Below are positions 40,425 to 49,244 of a stretch of DNA of 64,000 nucleotides, piece by piece. Origin of the DNA: CAVQCT01 sp964371785. Its GTDB lineage: Bacteria > Zixibacteria > MSB-5A5 > GN15 > FEB-12. The notes beneath the pieces are model-generated. The model was not told the DNA's origin. It saw nothing but the letters and a program-made list of their open reading frames with translations, and made no database searches. Position 1 is the stretch's first letter, and every line of letters begins with the position of its first letter. The stretch lies in assembly GCA_964371785.1 (NCBI GenBank), contig CAYJOL010000004.1, forward strand, positions 1 to 64,000, read 5' to 3'. A program made the translations under genes and the position numbers.

Positions 40425-41757
40425 TACCGGCCAATTCCTTGAGGCTGCCAATCAGCCTGTCTATTTCTTCGTCCGTGCGCTTCTCGGTCAGCGCGACCAC
40501 CAGGCAATCGTCGAGGCCCTTATACCACCGACCGGCGTCGATCCCGGGCAGAATCTGGTTCTCCATTAGCGCCAGGATAATCTGTTCCGCCGGCCGCGGG
40601 GTCTTGACGGCGAATTCGCGCACGAACGGACCGCTGAAATACGGTTCGAATCCCTCCAGTTGGAAGATTCGTTTTGCCGTATTCTGCGCTCGCTCAGCCG
40701 ACAGCAACGCCACCTGCTTGAGTCCCGACTTGCCCATCAGGGTTAGATACACTGACGCGGTAGTGGCGCATAAGGCCTGGTTAGTGCAAATATTGGAAGT
40801 CGCTTTTTCGCGACGAATATGCTGTTCACGAGTCTGGAGCGTGAGCACGAATCCTTCACGGCCATCGACATCTTTGGTACGACCGGCGATTCGACCCGGC
40901 ATATACCGAATCAGCTCCTTCTTGGCCGCAAAGAACCCCACCAATGGACCGCCAAATGACACCGGGATGCCCAACGGTTGTCCCTCTCCCGCCACGATGT
41001 CGGCATCATACTCGGCCGGCGTCTTCAAAATTGCCTGAGCGACCGGATCGATAGTCATGACCAGCTTGGCGCCGACCTTATGGGCCAGTTGAGCGGCCAC
41101 CTCCGCATCTTCGATCAAACCGAAAAAGTTCGGTTGGCCTAAAACAAGGCACGCCGTCTTTTCATCGATAAGGTCAGCCATCCGGCTGAAATCGCTCAGT
41201 CCATCCTTAAACGGCACAGTCACTATCTCAACCCGGTGACCCGACATATACGTGTGAATAACTTCGCGGTACAGCGGATTTACCGTTTCGGATATGACGA
41301 TCTTATCCCTGCCGGTGACGTTCATCGCCATGATGACCGCCTCAGCCGACGCTGTCGCGCCATCGTACATCGACGCATTGGCGACATCCATACCGGTCAG
41401 CCGACAGATGTGAGTTTGAAATTCGTAGATTATTTGCAGCGTCCCCTGCGCCACCTCCGCCTGGTACGGCGTGTAAGCGGTCATAAACTCCGGCCTGCTG
41501 ATGATAGCATCAACTGCGGAGGGGATAAAGTGGTCGTAGACGCCACCGCCCGCGAAGCAAACCAGCCCGTCCCGATTTTCCCGGGAGAGCAATTCGATTT
41601 CCCTCAGAAGTTCCATCTCGCTCAAGGCGGGGATATTCAAGGGGCGATTAAGACGAAGTCCCGGCGGTATAGCCTCGAACAGATCCTCGAGCTTTTCAAC
41701 TCCGATGCGAGCAAGCATTTTCCGGCGATCATCGTCAGTGTTCGGAATATAAGGCAT
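40402..41757 (-). CDS. gcvPA: glycine dehydrogenase (P-protein) subunit 1
   Basis: 451 aa, the non-PLP half of the split P-protein. Typical segments: MPYIPNTDDDRRKML at the start, FAGGGVYDHFIPSAVDAI near 66, TAYTPYQAEVAQGTLQ near 94, MDVANASMYDGATA near 122 and EKATSNICTNQALCA near 320. It works with GcvPB, GcvH and GcvT. gcvT is not in the window. It follows gcvH by 48 nt. Confidence 0.96.
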   Translation of the reverse strand: MPYIPNTDDDRRKMLARIGVEKLEDLFEAIPPGLRLNRPLNIPALSEMELLREIELLSRENRDGLVCFAGGGVYDHFIPSAVDAIISRPEFMTAYTPYQAEVAQGTLQIIYEFQTHICRLTGMDVANASMYDGATASAEAVIMAMNVTGRDKIVISETVNPLYREVIHTYMSGHRVEIVTVPFKDGLSDFSRMADLIDEKTACLVLGQPNFFGLIEDAEVAAQLAHKVGAKLVMTIDPVAQAILKTPAEYDADIVAGEGQPLGIPVSFGGPLVGFFAAKKELIRYMPGRIAGRTKDVDGREGFVLTLQTREQHIRREKATSNICTNQALCATTASVYLTLMGKSGLKQVALLSAERAQNTAKRIFQLEGFEPYFSGPFVREFAVKTPRPAEQIILALMENQILPGIDAGRWYKGLDDCLVVALTEKRTDEEIDRLIGSLKELAGSGVLSSM

Positions 41758-41805
41758 AAATTATCACTGCATCCTGTGTCTAAGTTACTGTGTGTTATCC
41801 GATTG

Positions 41806-42186
41806 TCAGCCGATCAAATCCTGGTACTCCTTGGAGCCCAGTAGATCTTCGAGTTCGGACGAGTCCGACATTTCCAGTTTCACAATCCAGCCGTCGCCAT
41901 ACGGGTCCCGATTGATAATCATCGGATCGTCGTCCAACGTCGTGTTCACCTCAAGTACTCTGCCGCCAACCGGCGAGTACATGTCCGAGACCGCCTTCAC
42001 TGCCTCGATAGTGCCAAACGGTTTCATCTGCGTGAATGTCTCGCCAGCGCTCGGCAATTCCACAAAGACGATATCCCCGAGTTCGCCCTGCGCGAAATCG
42101 GTGATGCCGATAGTAGCGGTTTTGCCTTCCACTCTGACCCATTCATGTTCTTTCGTATATTTCAATTCGCCAGGTACGTTCACCAT
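41806..42186 (-). CDS. gcvH: glycine cleavage system H protein
   Basis: 126 aa. It carries aminomethyl groups on a lipoyl-lysine. The modified Lys is in IEAVKAVSDMYSPVGG near residue 61-64; LKYTKEHEWVRVEG at the start and DGWIVKLEMSD near the end are family hallmarks. It begins 39 nt after accC, so a lipoyl carrier and the biotin-enzyme gene appear co-transcribed. Confidence 0.97.
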   Translation of the reverse strand: MVNVPGELKYTKEHEWVRVEGKTATIGITDFAQGELGDIVFVELPSAGETFTQMKPFGTIEAVKAVSDMYSPVGGRVLEVNTTLDDDPMIINRDPYGDGWIVKLEMSDSSELEDLLGSKEYQDLIG

Positions 42187-42225
42187 AGCCTCCCGGAAGT
42201 TACTGTATTGGTTGTATGTAATGCA

Positions 42226-43680
42226 TTAGTTGTTATCTGTGTCTGCAGGAACAACTTCAAGTTCCTGGCTCTTGTCCGCGCCGGTCGATCCGCTGTCGCT
42301 CTGTCCGGCGGGCGCCGCCGGCGTATCTTCGGCCGTTTTCTTCTTGAAATTCCGTTCCAAAAATCCGATGTCGTACTTCCCGGCGATAAAATCCGGGTGT
42401 TCGAATATTTCCTGATGGAACTGCACCGTGGTCGGCACACCCTCAATAATGAATTCGCTCAACGCGTGTCTCATCTTGCGGAGTGCCTGCTCGCGTGTGC
42501 GCGCTTTCACGATCAGCTTGGCGATCATCGAGTCATAATAGGGCGGAATCATATAACCCGTGTAGACGGCGCGGTCAACCCGAATACCGGGACCACCCGG
42601 AACGTGTAGAGCGGTGAGCCGGCCCGGAGTGGGGCGAAAATCCTTCTCAACATCTTCGGCGTTTATACGCGCCTCGATAGCCACCCACTTGTGCTTCAAG
42701 TCGTCCTGGCGATAGTGCAACTCTTCACCCAGCGCTACGCGGATCTGGTCCTGGACCAGGTCGACCTCGAACGCCTCCTCGGTCACCGGATGCTCGACTT
42801 GAATACGCGTGTTCATTTCCATGAAATAGAAATTCAGGTTGTCATCAACAAGAAATTCGACCGTCCCTACGCCGCGATATCCAACCATCTTCGCGCCCTT
42901 GATGGCGGCCTCGCCCATTCTTCGTCTGAGATCCTCGGTCATCAGTGGCGACGGCGTTTCTTCGATAAGTTTCTGGTGACGGCGCTGGATAGAGCAATCG
43001 CGCTCGCCGAAATGGATGTAGTTGCCATGCGTGTCGCCGATAATCTGAATCTCGACATGGTGCGGGTTAATGATGAACTTCTCCAGATACAAATCCGGGT
43101 TGGCGAACGCATTGGCCGCTTCAGTCGAAGCCAGGTGGAATCCGCGCTCGAGCTCAGCCATATCATTACAGACCCGCATTCCCTTTCCGCCACCGCCGGC
43201 TACCGCTTTCAATATGACCGGATATCCGATATGTTCGGCGATCTCCGCGGCATCCTGAAAAGTAGCCACGATGCCCTCGGATCCCGGCGTCACAGGCACA
43301 CCGGCCCGAACCATCAACTCTTTCGCTTTTATTTTGTCGCCGAGCTGACGAATCTGGTCCGGCGTCGGACCGATAAAAGTTATTCCACAGGACTCGCAGA
43401 TTTCGGCAAAGTCCGCGTTCTCGGCAAGAAACCCGTAACCGGGATGTATGGCACCGGCGTTAGTTACTTCGGCCGCCGCGATTATTCGTTTGGAGTCCAG
43501 GTAAGACAATCCGGGCTGAGCCGGACCAATGCAAACATCCTCATCGGCGAACCGCACATGAAGCGCGTCACGATCCGCCTCTGAATAGACAGCCACCGTG
43601 GCAAGTCCAAGTTCCCGGCAGGCACGGATAATGCGCAAGGCAATTTCGCCGCGATTGGCAATCAATACTTTCTCAAACAA
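42226..43680 (-). CDS. accC: biotin carboxylase subunit of acetyl-CoA carboxylase
   Basis: 484 aa. It carboxylates biotin on AccB using ATP and bicarbonate. ATP-grasp motifs: FEKVLIANRGEIALRII at the start, VILKAVAGGGGKGMRV near 155, HFGERDCSIQRRHQKL near 230 and MEMNTRIQVEHPVTE near 285. A low-complexity tail of about 40 residues (APAGQSDSGSTGADK) follows the normal C terminus near 445. The start is TTG 43680 with AAAGGAG 5 nt upstream; longer in-frame readings include the promoter region. Confidence 0.95.
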   Translation of the reverse strand: MFEKVLIANRGEIALRIIRACRELGLATVAVYSEADRDALHVRFADEDVCIGPAQPGLSYLDSKRIIAAAEVTNAGAIHPGYGFLAENADFAEICESCGITFIGPTPDQIRQLGDKIKAKELMVRAGVPVTPGSEGIVATFQDAAEIAEHIGYPVILKAVAGGGGKGMRVCNDMAELERGFHLASTEAANAFANPDLYLEKFIINPHHVEIQIIGDTHGNYIHFGERDCSIQRRHQKLIEETPSPLMTEDLRRRMGEAAIKGAKMVGYRGVGTVEFLVDDNLNFYFMEMNTRIQVEHPVTEEAFEVDLVQDQIRVALGEELHYRQDDLKHKWVAIEARINAEDVEKDFRPTPGRLTALHVPGGPGIRVDRAVYTGYMIPPYYDSMIAKLIVKARTREQALRKMRHALSEFIIEGVPTTVQFHQEIFEHPDFIAGKYDIGFLERNFKKKTAEDTPAAPAGQSDSGSTGADKSQELEVVPADTDNN

Positions 43681-43751
43681 ACAGGCTCCTTTAATTCTTC
43701 CTGTATCAGCTGGACGCATACAGCAATTTTTAGGCTTGCTGATTAAACCCC

Positions 43752-43787
43752 AATATAAGTCAATCGCCTTGTCAAAACAACAGTCAA
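43752..43787 (-). promoter_or_regulatory. accC promoter region with three TTGAC repeats
   Basis: On the minus strand TATATT (plus 43752-43757) has TTGTTT 17 nt upstream (43775-43780). TTGAC occurs three times at an exact 12-nt period (plus 43783-43787, 43771-43775, 43759-43763) across the same stretch, which could be direct repeats for a regulator or overlapping -35 boxes. Confidence 0.4.
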
Positions 43788-43896
43788 TGACACTTTTTTG
43801 GCTGGAATCGACATATTTGCGCCACCACAACTCGTTGCCACACAATACATAACATGATCAACCACCCGGTCGCGCAGGGGAATTTTACCCGCAAAT

Positions 43897-43928
43897 TAAA
43901 AAGGGACAGATTCTGAATCTCTGTCCCT
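43897..43928 (-). terminator. intrinsic terminator after pilT
   Basis: On the minus strand AGGGACAGA pairs with TCTGTCCCT (plus 43920-43928 and 43902-43910; 9-nt loop), followed by TTTTTA. It lies 35 nt after the pilT stop and ends the rfaE1-to-pilT operon before the accC promoter. Confidence 0.88.
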
Positions 43929-43963
43929 GAAAATGCATATTGGCACGCCTGGTGTCTGAAACA

Positions 43964-45115
43964 TCAGTATTTGTTGAAGCCGCTCGGCCCATCGGGAGCC
44001 GAATGGCCCTCGGCATTCGCTTCCTCTTCCTGCCACCGCTCGGCCGAACCGGTAATGCCGCGCAGGCGAAGGTCCAGATCGTCCGGGTTGCTCGCATGGT
44101 TCATAGCTTCCTCGAACGAAATCAGTCCCTGCTTGTGAAGTTTCATGATCGATTGATCGAAAGTCTGCATGCCGTACTGGACCGACCCCTGCTCCATGAG
44201 ATCAGGAATATCGGCGGTCTTCTCCGGGTTGATGATGCACTCCTTGATGGCTCCTGAGTTGACCATGACTTCAAGAGCCGGCACCCGGCCGGGCTTATCA
44301 GAACGCGCCAGCAGACGCTGGCAAACAATCGACTTCAGTGTTCCGGCCAGCAATAATCTGATTTGCTGATGCTGGTGGGGCGGGAAAAACGAAATGATAC
44401 GAGTGATCGTTTCCACTACGTTCATGGTGTGGAGCGTTGTCAACACCAGATGGCCGGTATCGGCCGCCGTCAGCGCAATCGACATCGTCTCAAGATCCCG
44501 GACCTCACCGATGAGAATCACGTCCGGGTCCTGGCGGAAGGCGTGGCGAAGCGCCGACGCGAATGTCTCGGTGTCACCACCCACCTCGCGCTGTGAAATG
44601 ATCGACTTCTTGTCCCGGTAAATGTACTCGATAGGATCTTCGACCGTCAATATGTTGTCATGGCGGTTGGCGTTCATTTCCTCGATGAGCGCGGCCAGTG
44701 TGGTAGACTTACCCGAACCGGTTGTTCCGGTAATGATAATCAGGCCGCGACGCTCCTGTGCCAGCCTTTTGACAGGATCCGGCAGGTGCAGCTCATGGAA
44801 GGTCGGCACGGTGGTGTTAACCGCACGGATGGCGATACCGGCGGTGCCGCGCTGCCGAAACAGATTGATACGAAAACGGCCGAGCTTGGCTACCGACAGA
44901 GCAAGGTCCATTTCATTTTTCTTGATGAATCGTTCCCGTTGCTTCTCATTGAGGATCTGGGAAACCACCTGGTCCATGGTGTCGATCGTGATTGGGTCGG
45001 TGGCAATCTGCTCCAATCGTCCGTTGACGCGAATGTGCGGTCGAACTCCCACCCGAATGTGCAAGTCCGAAGCTTTCCGGTTGAGCATCTCAACCAGCAT
45101 CTGTTTTAGATTCAT
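43964..45115 (-). CDS. pilT: PilT, type IV pilus retraction ATPase
   Basis: 383 aa. It is a hexameric ATPase that depolymerises type IV pili. Walker A is GTTGSGKSTTLAALI near residue 132, the Asp box DPIEYIY near 160, Walker B DPDVILIGEVRDLETM near 195, and the His box TADTGHLVLTTLHT near 215. The AIRAV-type N-terminal strand and the C-terminal helix region (SFEEAMNHASNPDDL) are typical of PilT rather than PilB. No pilus genes are near; it sits between accB and the accC promoter. Confidence 0.95.
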   Translation of the reverse strand: MNLKQMLVEMLNRKASDLHIRVGVRPHIRVNGRLEQIATDPITIDTMDQVVSQILNEKQRERFIKKNEMDLALSVAKLGRFRINLFRQRGTAGIAIRAVNTTVPTFHELHLPDPVKRLAQERRGLIIITGTTGSGKSTTLAALIEEMNANRHDNILTVEDPIEYIYRDKKSIISQREVGGDTETFASALRHAFRQDPDVILIGEVRDLETMSIALTAADTGHLVLTTLHTMNVVETITRIISFFPPHQHQQIRLLLAGTLKSIVCQRLLARSDKPGRVPALEVMVNSGAIKECIINPEKTADIPDLMEQGSVQYGMQTFDQSIMKLHKQGLISFEEAMNHASNPDDLDLRLRGITGSAERWQEEEANAEGHSAPDGPSGFNKY

Positions 45116-45138
45116 GGACTTCCCTTTCCGGTTGATTT

Positions 45139-45630
45139 CTAAGTGTCAGGATCGATCAGAAACAGGGTCTGGCCGAATTCAACTGGCTGCGCGTTTTGAA
45201 TCATAATCTTGGCCACCCGGCCACTTATTTCAGATTCAATCTCGTTCATCAGCTTCATTGCCTCGACTATACAGACAACTTGACCCACTGATATCTTCTC
45301 ATTCAGTGACACATAAGAACTGGCGTCAGGAGACGGAGCGGAATAGAACGTCCCCACCATCGGAGACTTGATCGGTACGAGCTTTCCGGTTTCTTCGACC
45401 GCCGGTGTCTCCGCCGTCGGTGCCGTCTGCGGCGGCGGTGGTTTGCTCGCTTCTACATAACTCGGCGTGACCAACGGCTGAACCACCGAGACGGCATGGC
45501 CGGAACCGTTGGATGAGTGCGCCAGACGTTGAGTAATCTTGACCTTACGGCCCCAACTTGACACTTCCAGCGACTCAATCTCGGATTCCTCGACCAGCCT
45601 TATGAGCTTTCTGATATATTTCTCGTTCAT
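45139..45630 (-). CDS. accB: biotin carboxyl carrier protein of acetyl-CoA carboxylase
   Basis: 163 aa. The biotinylated Lys is in VCIVEAMKLMNEIES near residue 128. The N-terminal MNEKYIRKLIRLVEESEIESLEV, a Pro/Ala/Thr-rich linker (PPPQTAPTAETPAVEE) and the C-terminal biotinyl domain are standard. ATG 45630 is chosen over a GTG 21 nt upstream because GAGGTGGG precedes it. It is followed 23 nt later by pilT, not accC. Confidence 0.96.
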   Translation of the reverse strand: MNEKYIRKLIRLVEESEIESLEVSSWGRKVKITQRLAHSSNGSGHAVSVVQPLVTPSYVEASKPPPPQTAPTAETPAVEETGKLVPIKSPMVGTFYSAPSPDASSYVSLNEKISVGQVVCIVEAMKLMNEIESEISGRVAKIMIQNAQPVEFGQTLFLIDPDT

Positions 45631-45723
45631 TATCCCACCTCGACGGGACACATTAGTAAAGAACGGCGGCTTGCCCGTCCCGATTTAACTAAATTTTCAC
45701 CGAGCTATAATAAATTGTTTGAA

Positions 45724-46797
45724 CTATAGCTCCAACAAGTTTTTTGGCGCCCGGTTCAGCACCCGGCCCCCTGATTTCGTGACCACCACGTCATCTTCTA
45801 TCCGGACGCCACCCCAGCCAGAGATATATATCCCCGGTTCGATTGTTATCACGTTGTTGACCTTAAGCTTATCTGGCGATGCCGCCGACACCCGGGGTCC
45901 CACGTGGACATAGAAACCTATCCCGTGACCGGTGCCGTGACCGAAGTTCTTGCCATAACCCGCCTTAGTGATTATGCTCCGGCAAGCATCATCAACCACC
46001 CGGGCCTCGACTCCTGCCTTAACCTTTTTAATACCAGCAAGTTGAGCCTTGAGCACCAGATTGTATACCTTCTTCTGGCGGGGTGATGCCTTGCCGACAA
46101 CCACCGTCCGGGTAATATCGGAAACATAGCCGTTGACCGTTGCCCCGAAATCGAAAGTGACAAACTCACCCGCCTTCACGGTTTTGTGCGAGGCCACACC
46201 ATGAGGCATTGCGGACCGAAAGCCCGACGCGACAATCGTCTCAAAGCCGGGACGCTCCGATCCAAGCATTGTCATTTGGTACTCAAGTTCGGCCGCCAAT
46301 TCACTTTCGCGTGTCCCCGGTTTAATTATGGCCAGGATCCGCTCAAAAGCTGTGTCTGAGATTCTCACCGCCGCCGTGATGTCGGCCAGTTCGGAAGCTT
46401 CCTTCACCCAGCCGAGCTCCGTGAACATATGCGTTGCCGGCATCAGCACAGTCTGAGTAAGTTGCCCGCGAAGTCGCTCAAGTGCACCAAGAGTGGTATG
46501 CTCAGTATCAAAACCGTACAGATGGTTCCGCTTATTCAGATGAGGAAACTCTTTCAGAGACGAGGTCGGATCGCCTTTGACAATGTTAACCCTGGCTCCT
46601 TTGACTTGCTTGCCCGCCTGGTCTTTATACCGGAAGTCGGTGAAGAAATCAGCCGAAGACTGCGTGATAACCAGCAGACCCGATGATCCGGTGAAGCCGG
46701 ACAGATACCGGACGTAATCCAGATGCGTAACGATCAAACCGAACAGGTTTTCGGTCTTGAGCTGCTTGCGTATAGAATCAATCCGTTTTTTTGACAT
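45724..46797 (-). CDS. M24-family aminopeptidase (Xaa-Pro type)
   Basis: 357 aa. It removes N-terminal residues before proline using two metal ions. A creatinase-like N domain is followed by the pita-bread fold with all ligands: FDFGATVNGYVSDITR near residue 228, GTGHGIGFYVHVGPR near 300, ITIEPGIY near 330 and GVRIEDDVVV near 345. ATG 46797 is chosen since AAGGAAG lies 6 nt upstream. The start overlaps the TPR gene by 20 nt. In many bacteria this gene precedes efp-accB-accC; here efp is missing and accB follows. Confidence 0.9.
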   Translation of the reverse strand: MSKKRIDSIRKQLKTENLFGLIVTHLDYVRYLSGFTGSSGLLVITQSSADFFTDFRYKDQAGKQVKGARVNIVKGDPTSSLKEFPHLNKRNHLYGFDTEHTTLGALERLRGQLTQTVLMPATHMFTELGWVKEASELADITAAVRISDTAFERILAIIKPGTRESELAAELEYQMTMLGSERPGFETIVASGFRSAMPHGVASHKTVKAGEFVTFDFGATVNGYVSDITRTVVVGKASPRQKKVYNLVLKAQLAGIKKVKAGVEARVVDDACRSIITKAGYGKNFGHGTGHGIGFYVHVGPRVSAASPDKLKVNNVITIEPGIYISGWGGVRIEDDVVVTKSGGRVLNRAPKNLLEL

Positions 46798-47431
46798 GGG
46801 AAGCTTCCTTTTCTTTGATTTTCTCTTCAGCTTGCCAGAGTTTGTCTTTGAATCGTCCGCCCGGGTTCTTCTCCAGCAAATGCCGGTAGACTTCAGCAGC
46901 CAGCCGGGGATACCCCTGGTCAAGATAGAGGTCGGCTATTGTCTCCGTGTAGAAGTGAATAGTTCGTGTTGGAACGATAGTCGTCGGCACCCGGTCTTCG
47001 GCGGCCCGGCTTATAGTGATGGTGTGAGTTGTCTCCGGCCTGGACTTCTCCCAGCGACACCAGAGTATACTTGAATACGGGTCTATCTCCAACACTCGGG
47101 CATAAAGAGCCAGCGCTCCGAACTGATCCTGCTGTTTGAATTTGATATCGCCGAGGTATTTCAGGGCCACTACATTATCGGGATCGAAAGTGAGAATCTC
47201 ATAAAACTGGTCCGTCGAAGCCTCGAGTTGCCCGGCGTGGTAAAGAGCCCGAGCATAAGTAAGACGCACCGAGGCCGCCGTGGGATGGGTCGTCAAGTAT
47301 TCCCGACAGAGCTCGACCGCACGGGAGTATTTCCCTTCGCTGACGAAACGTGCCGCTTCAGCAGGCAAGTATCCCTTGGAACACAACACATCCATGGCGG
47401 ATTGAGTACCAGACGCGACAACTTCAAACAT
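46778..47431 (-). CDS. TPR-repeat protein
   Basis: 217 aa, no signal peptide, rich in TPR-like helices: AARFVSEGKYSRAVELCREY near 26, VRLTYARALYHAGQLEASTD near 55, VALKYLGDIKFKQQDQFGAL near 88, and IADLYLDQGYPRLAAEVYRH near 170. A central segment (residues about 120-160) lacks repeats. Probably a protein-protein scaffold; partner unknown. The start has only a weak ribosome site, so residue 13 (Met) is an alternative. Confidence 0.75.
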   Translation of the reverse strand: MFEVVASGTQSAMDVLCSKGYLPAEAARFVSEGKYSRAVELCREYLTTHPTAASVRLTYARALYHAGQLEASTDQFYEILTFDPDNVVALKYLGDIKFKQQDQFGALALYARVLEIDPYSSILWCRWEKSRPETTHTITISRAAEDRVPTTIVPTRTIHFYTETIADLYLDQGYPRLAAEVYRHLLEKNPGGRFKDKLWQAEEKIKEKEASHVKKTD

Positions 47432-47509
47432 GAATTACAAGTAACGGGTAGCTGGTGGAAAAAGCAAGGGAAAGCAAGGTATTCAATCGGCCGGCCTGCG
47501 CAACGTAGA

Positions 47510-47974
47510 TTATAACTTGGCAATCAAATGACTCGAACTCCGTCCCCTGGTCAGACTTATTCTCTTCACCTTGCCACCATAAGAACGTACGAAGTCCGCA
47601 CCGGCGATCTCGCTTATTTTGTAATCGGCGCCTTTTACCAGAACATCGGGACGAACCGTTTCAATCAGCCTGTCTGGACGATCCTCACCGAAAAAAACCA
47701 CATAATCGACCGACTTGAGGGCCAGAAGAATGACCGCCCGGTCCCGCTGTGACTGTATGGGACGTGATTTCCCTTTGAGCCGCCGCACCGATGCGTCGCT
47801 GTTTACACCTACGATGAGAATGTCGCCGTGTTTTTTGGCTTTGGCCAAATACTCAACATGGCCGCGATGTAAAATGTCGAACACCCCGTTGGTGAAAACT
47901 ACCGTCTTGTGTTGACGATGAAGTTTCCTTACAAATGACACAATGTCTGCGCGATGAATGATACCCTGACGCAT
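47510..47974 (-). CDS. rfaE2: heptose 1-phosphate adenylyltransferase (HldE C-domain type)
   Basis: 154 aa. It couples ATP to D-glycero-beta-D-manno-heptose 1-phosphate to form ADP-heptose for LPS core. The nucleotidyltransferase motif FTNGVFDILHRGHVEYL is near residue 25-41, and the family end GRSSSHLIAKL is present. In E. coli this is fused to the kinase as HldE; here kinase and transferase are separate genes with a small membrane protein between. Confidence 0.93.
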   Translation of the reverse strand: MRQGIIHRADIVSFVRKLHRQHKTVVFTNGVFDILHRGHVEYLAKAKKHGDILIVGVNSDASVRRLKGKSRPIQSQRDRAVILLALKSVDYVVFFGEDRPDRLIETVRPDVLVKGADYKISEIAGADFVRSYGGKVKRISLTRGRSSSHLIAKL

Positions 47975-47980
47975 ACAGGT

Positions 47981-48178
47981 CTATCCGATTCGCGGAAGTT
48001 TGCCGAACACTCCGAGCAGGGTGAGGATAACGCCGCCGATTAGAAACAGGAGACGATCCACCCGGTGACTGCCCAGCTTGAGTTTACGATAGAGAAATTG
48101 CGGGCGAAAAACCGCAGTGACAATCATAATTAGACCCACACCCACCTGAATAATCCTGACCAGATTGCTTAGATCCAT
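47981..48178 (-). CDS. small membrane protein of unknown function
   Basis: 65 aa with two hydrophobic segments (IIQVGVGLIMIVTAVF, residues about 9-24; LLFLIGGVILTLLGVFGKL, about 43-61) separated by a basic loop YRKLKLGSHRVDR. ATG start; it lies between rfaE1 (9 nt) and rfaE2 (6 nt) with tight spacing, which supports it being a real gene. I recognise no family. Confidence 0.65.
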   Translation of the reverse strand: MDLSNLVRIIQVGVGLIMIVTAVFRPQFLYRKLKLGSHRVDRLLFLIGGVILTLLGVFGKLPRIG

Positions 48179-48187
48179 GGCAACCCG

Positions 48188-49210
48188 TCAGCCCGTTACC
48201 GGCTTCCCGATATTCCCGTTCCGGAAATTCCGCTCGAGCTCGGTCTTAAGTTGAGAAACGGTGACTGACGCCGTGCCTACCTCGCCGACTGTAATGCCTG
48301 CGCCTGTATTGGCGACTATCGCGCTTTCAACCAGCTGTGCGCCGGCGCATATGGCTGACACGAAGGTCGCTATAACCGTATCACCAGCTCCAGTGACATC
48401 GAATACCTTGCGCGCGAATGTCGGAATGTGCGTCGGTTCGGCACCGGTCTGGAAAAGCGACATACCATCAGCCCCGCGCGTAATCAGAATGGATCTAGCT
48501 TCCAGCCGCTCCAGCAGTCCATTGCCGACTTCGAGCAGGTCCTGCTCTGAACGGATACGTTTGCCATAGGCAAAACCGGCTTCGTGATGGTTCGGCGTGA
48601 TAAGAGACACCTTCTTATAATTGTGGAAGTGTGTTTCCTTCGGGTCGACCGCCACAAAGATATTCTTCTTGAGACAGACATCGATCACGCGTTGTAGAAG
48701 GCCCAGCGTGATAACACCTTTACCATAGTCGGATATAACGACTGCTTTTACACTCTCTGCCACCGACATGAATCGTCCAAGCACTCTGTCCTCGACACTC
48801 TTGTCCAACTCGTGCTGGTTTTCCCTATCGGTACGAACCACCTGCTGGTTGTGAGCGATTATTCGCGTTTTAATGGTAGTCTGCCGTGACACATCGTTGA
48901 TCAGGAAGTCACTGCTGATCCCCCGCTCCTTAAGCAGTTGGCTAAGTCTAATCGACGCTTCGTCTTCACCCACTGCGCCGAGCAGCAGGGGCTCGTCTCC
49001 AAGGGCTCGGATGTTGGCAGCCACGTTCGCGGCGCCGCCGAGCAGATACTTGTCGCTCGTTATCTCAACGACCGGTACCGGAGCTTCGGGTGAAATTCTG
49101 CTGACGGTGCCGAAAAGGTATTGGTCAAGCATGATATCGCCCAGGATGAGAATTTTGGCATGGCCGATTTTATCGGTTATCTCGGAAATTCTGCTTTCAG
49201 TAAGAAGCAT
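48188..49210 (-). CDS. rfaE1: heptose 7-phosphate kinase (HldE N-domain type)
   Basis: 340 aa, PfkB/ribokinase fold. It phosphorylates D-glycero-beta-D-manno-heptose 7-phosphate at C1. Motifs: LLGGAANVAANIRALG near residue 56, VISDYGKGVIT near 160, and the ATP-site/anion hole VTGAGDTVIATFVSAI near 273. Length and motifs match the kinase domain of HldE. First gene of a long minus-strand operon ending after pilT. Confidence 0.93.
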   Translation of the reverse strand: MLLTESRISEITDKIGHAKILILGDIMLDQYLFGTVSRISPEAPVPVVEITSDKYLLGGAANVAANIRALGDEPLLLGAVGEDEASIRLSQLLKERGISSDFLINDVSRQTTIKTRIIAHNQQVVRTDRENQHELDKSVEDRVLGRFMSVAESVKAVVISDYGKGVITLGLLQRVIDVCLKKNIFVAVDPKETHFHNYKKVSLITPNHHEAGFAYGKRIRSEQDLLEVGNGLLERLEARSILITRGADGMSLFQTGAEPTHIPTFARKVFDVTGAGDTVIATFVSAICAGAQLVESAIVANTGAGITVGEVGTASVTVSQLKTELERNFRNGNIGKPVTG

Positions 49211-49244
49211 TCAATACTGACCTGTCTGCAATTCGATTCTGTAT

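Noticed and set aside
41758..42225. Glycine riboswitch before gcvH or gcvPA
   Set aside because: The gaps are only 39 and 48 nt, too short for the aptamer.
42691..43584. 297-codon plus-strand open frame over accC
   Set aside because: Antisense shadow of a highly conserved ATP-grasp gene; GC-rich codon bias leaves the opposite strand open.
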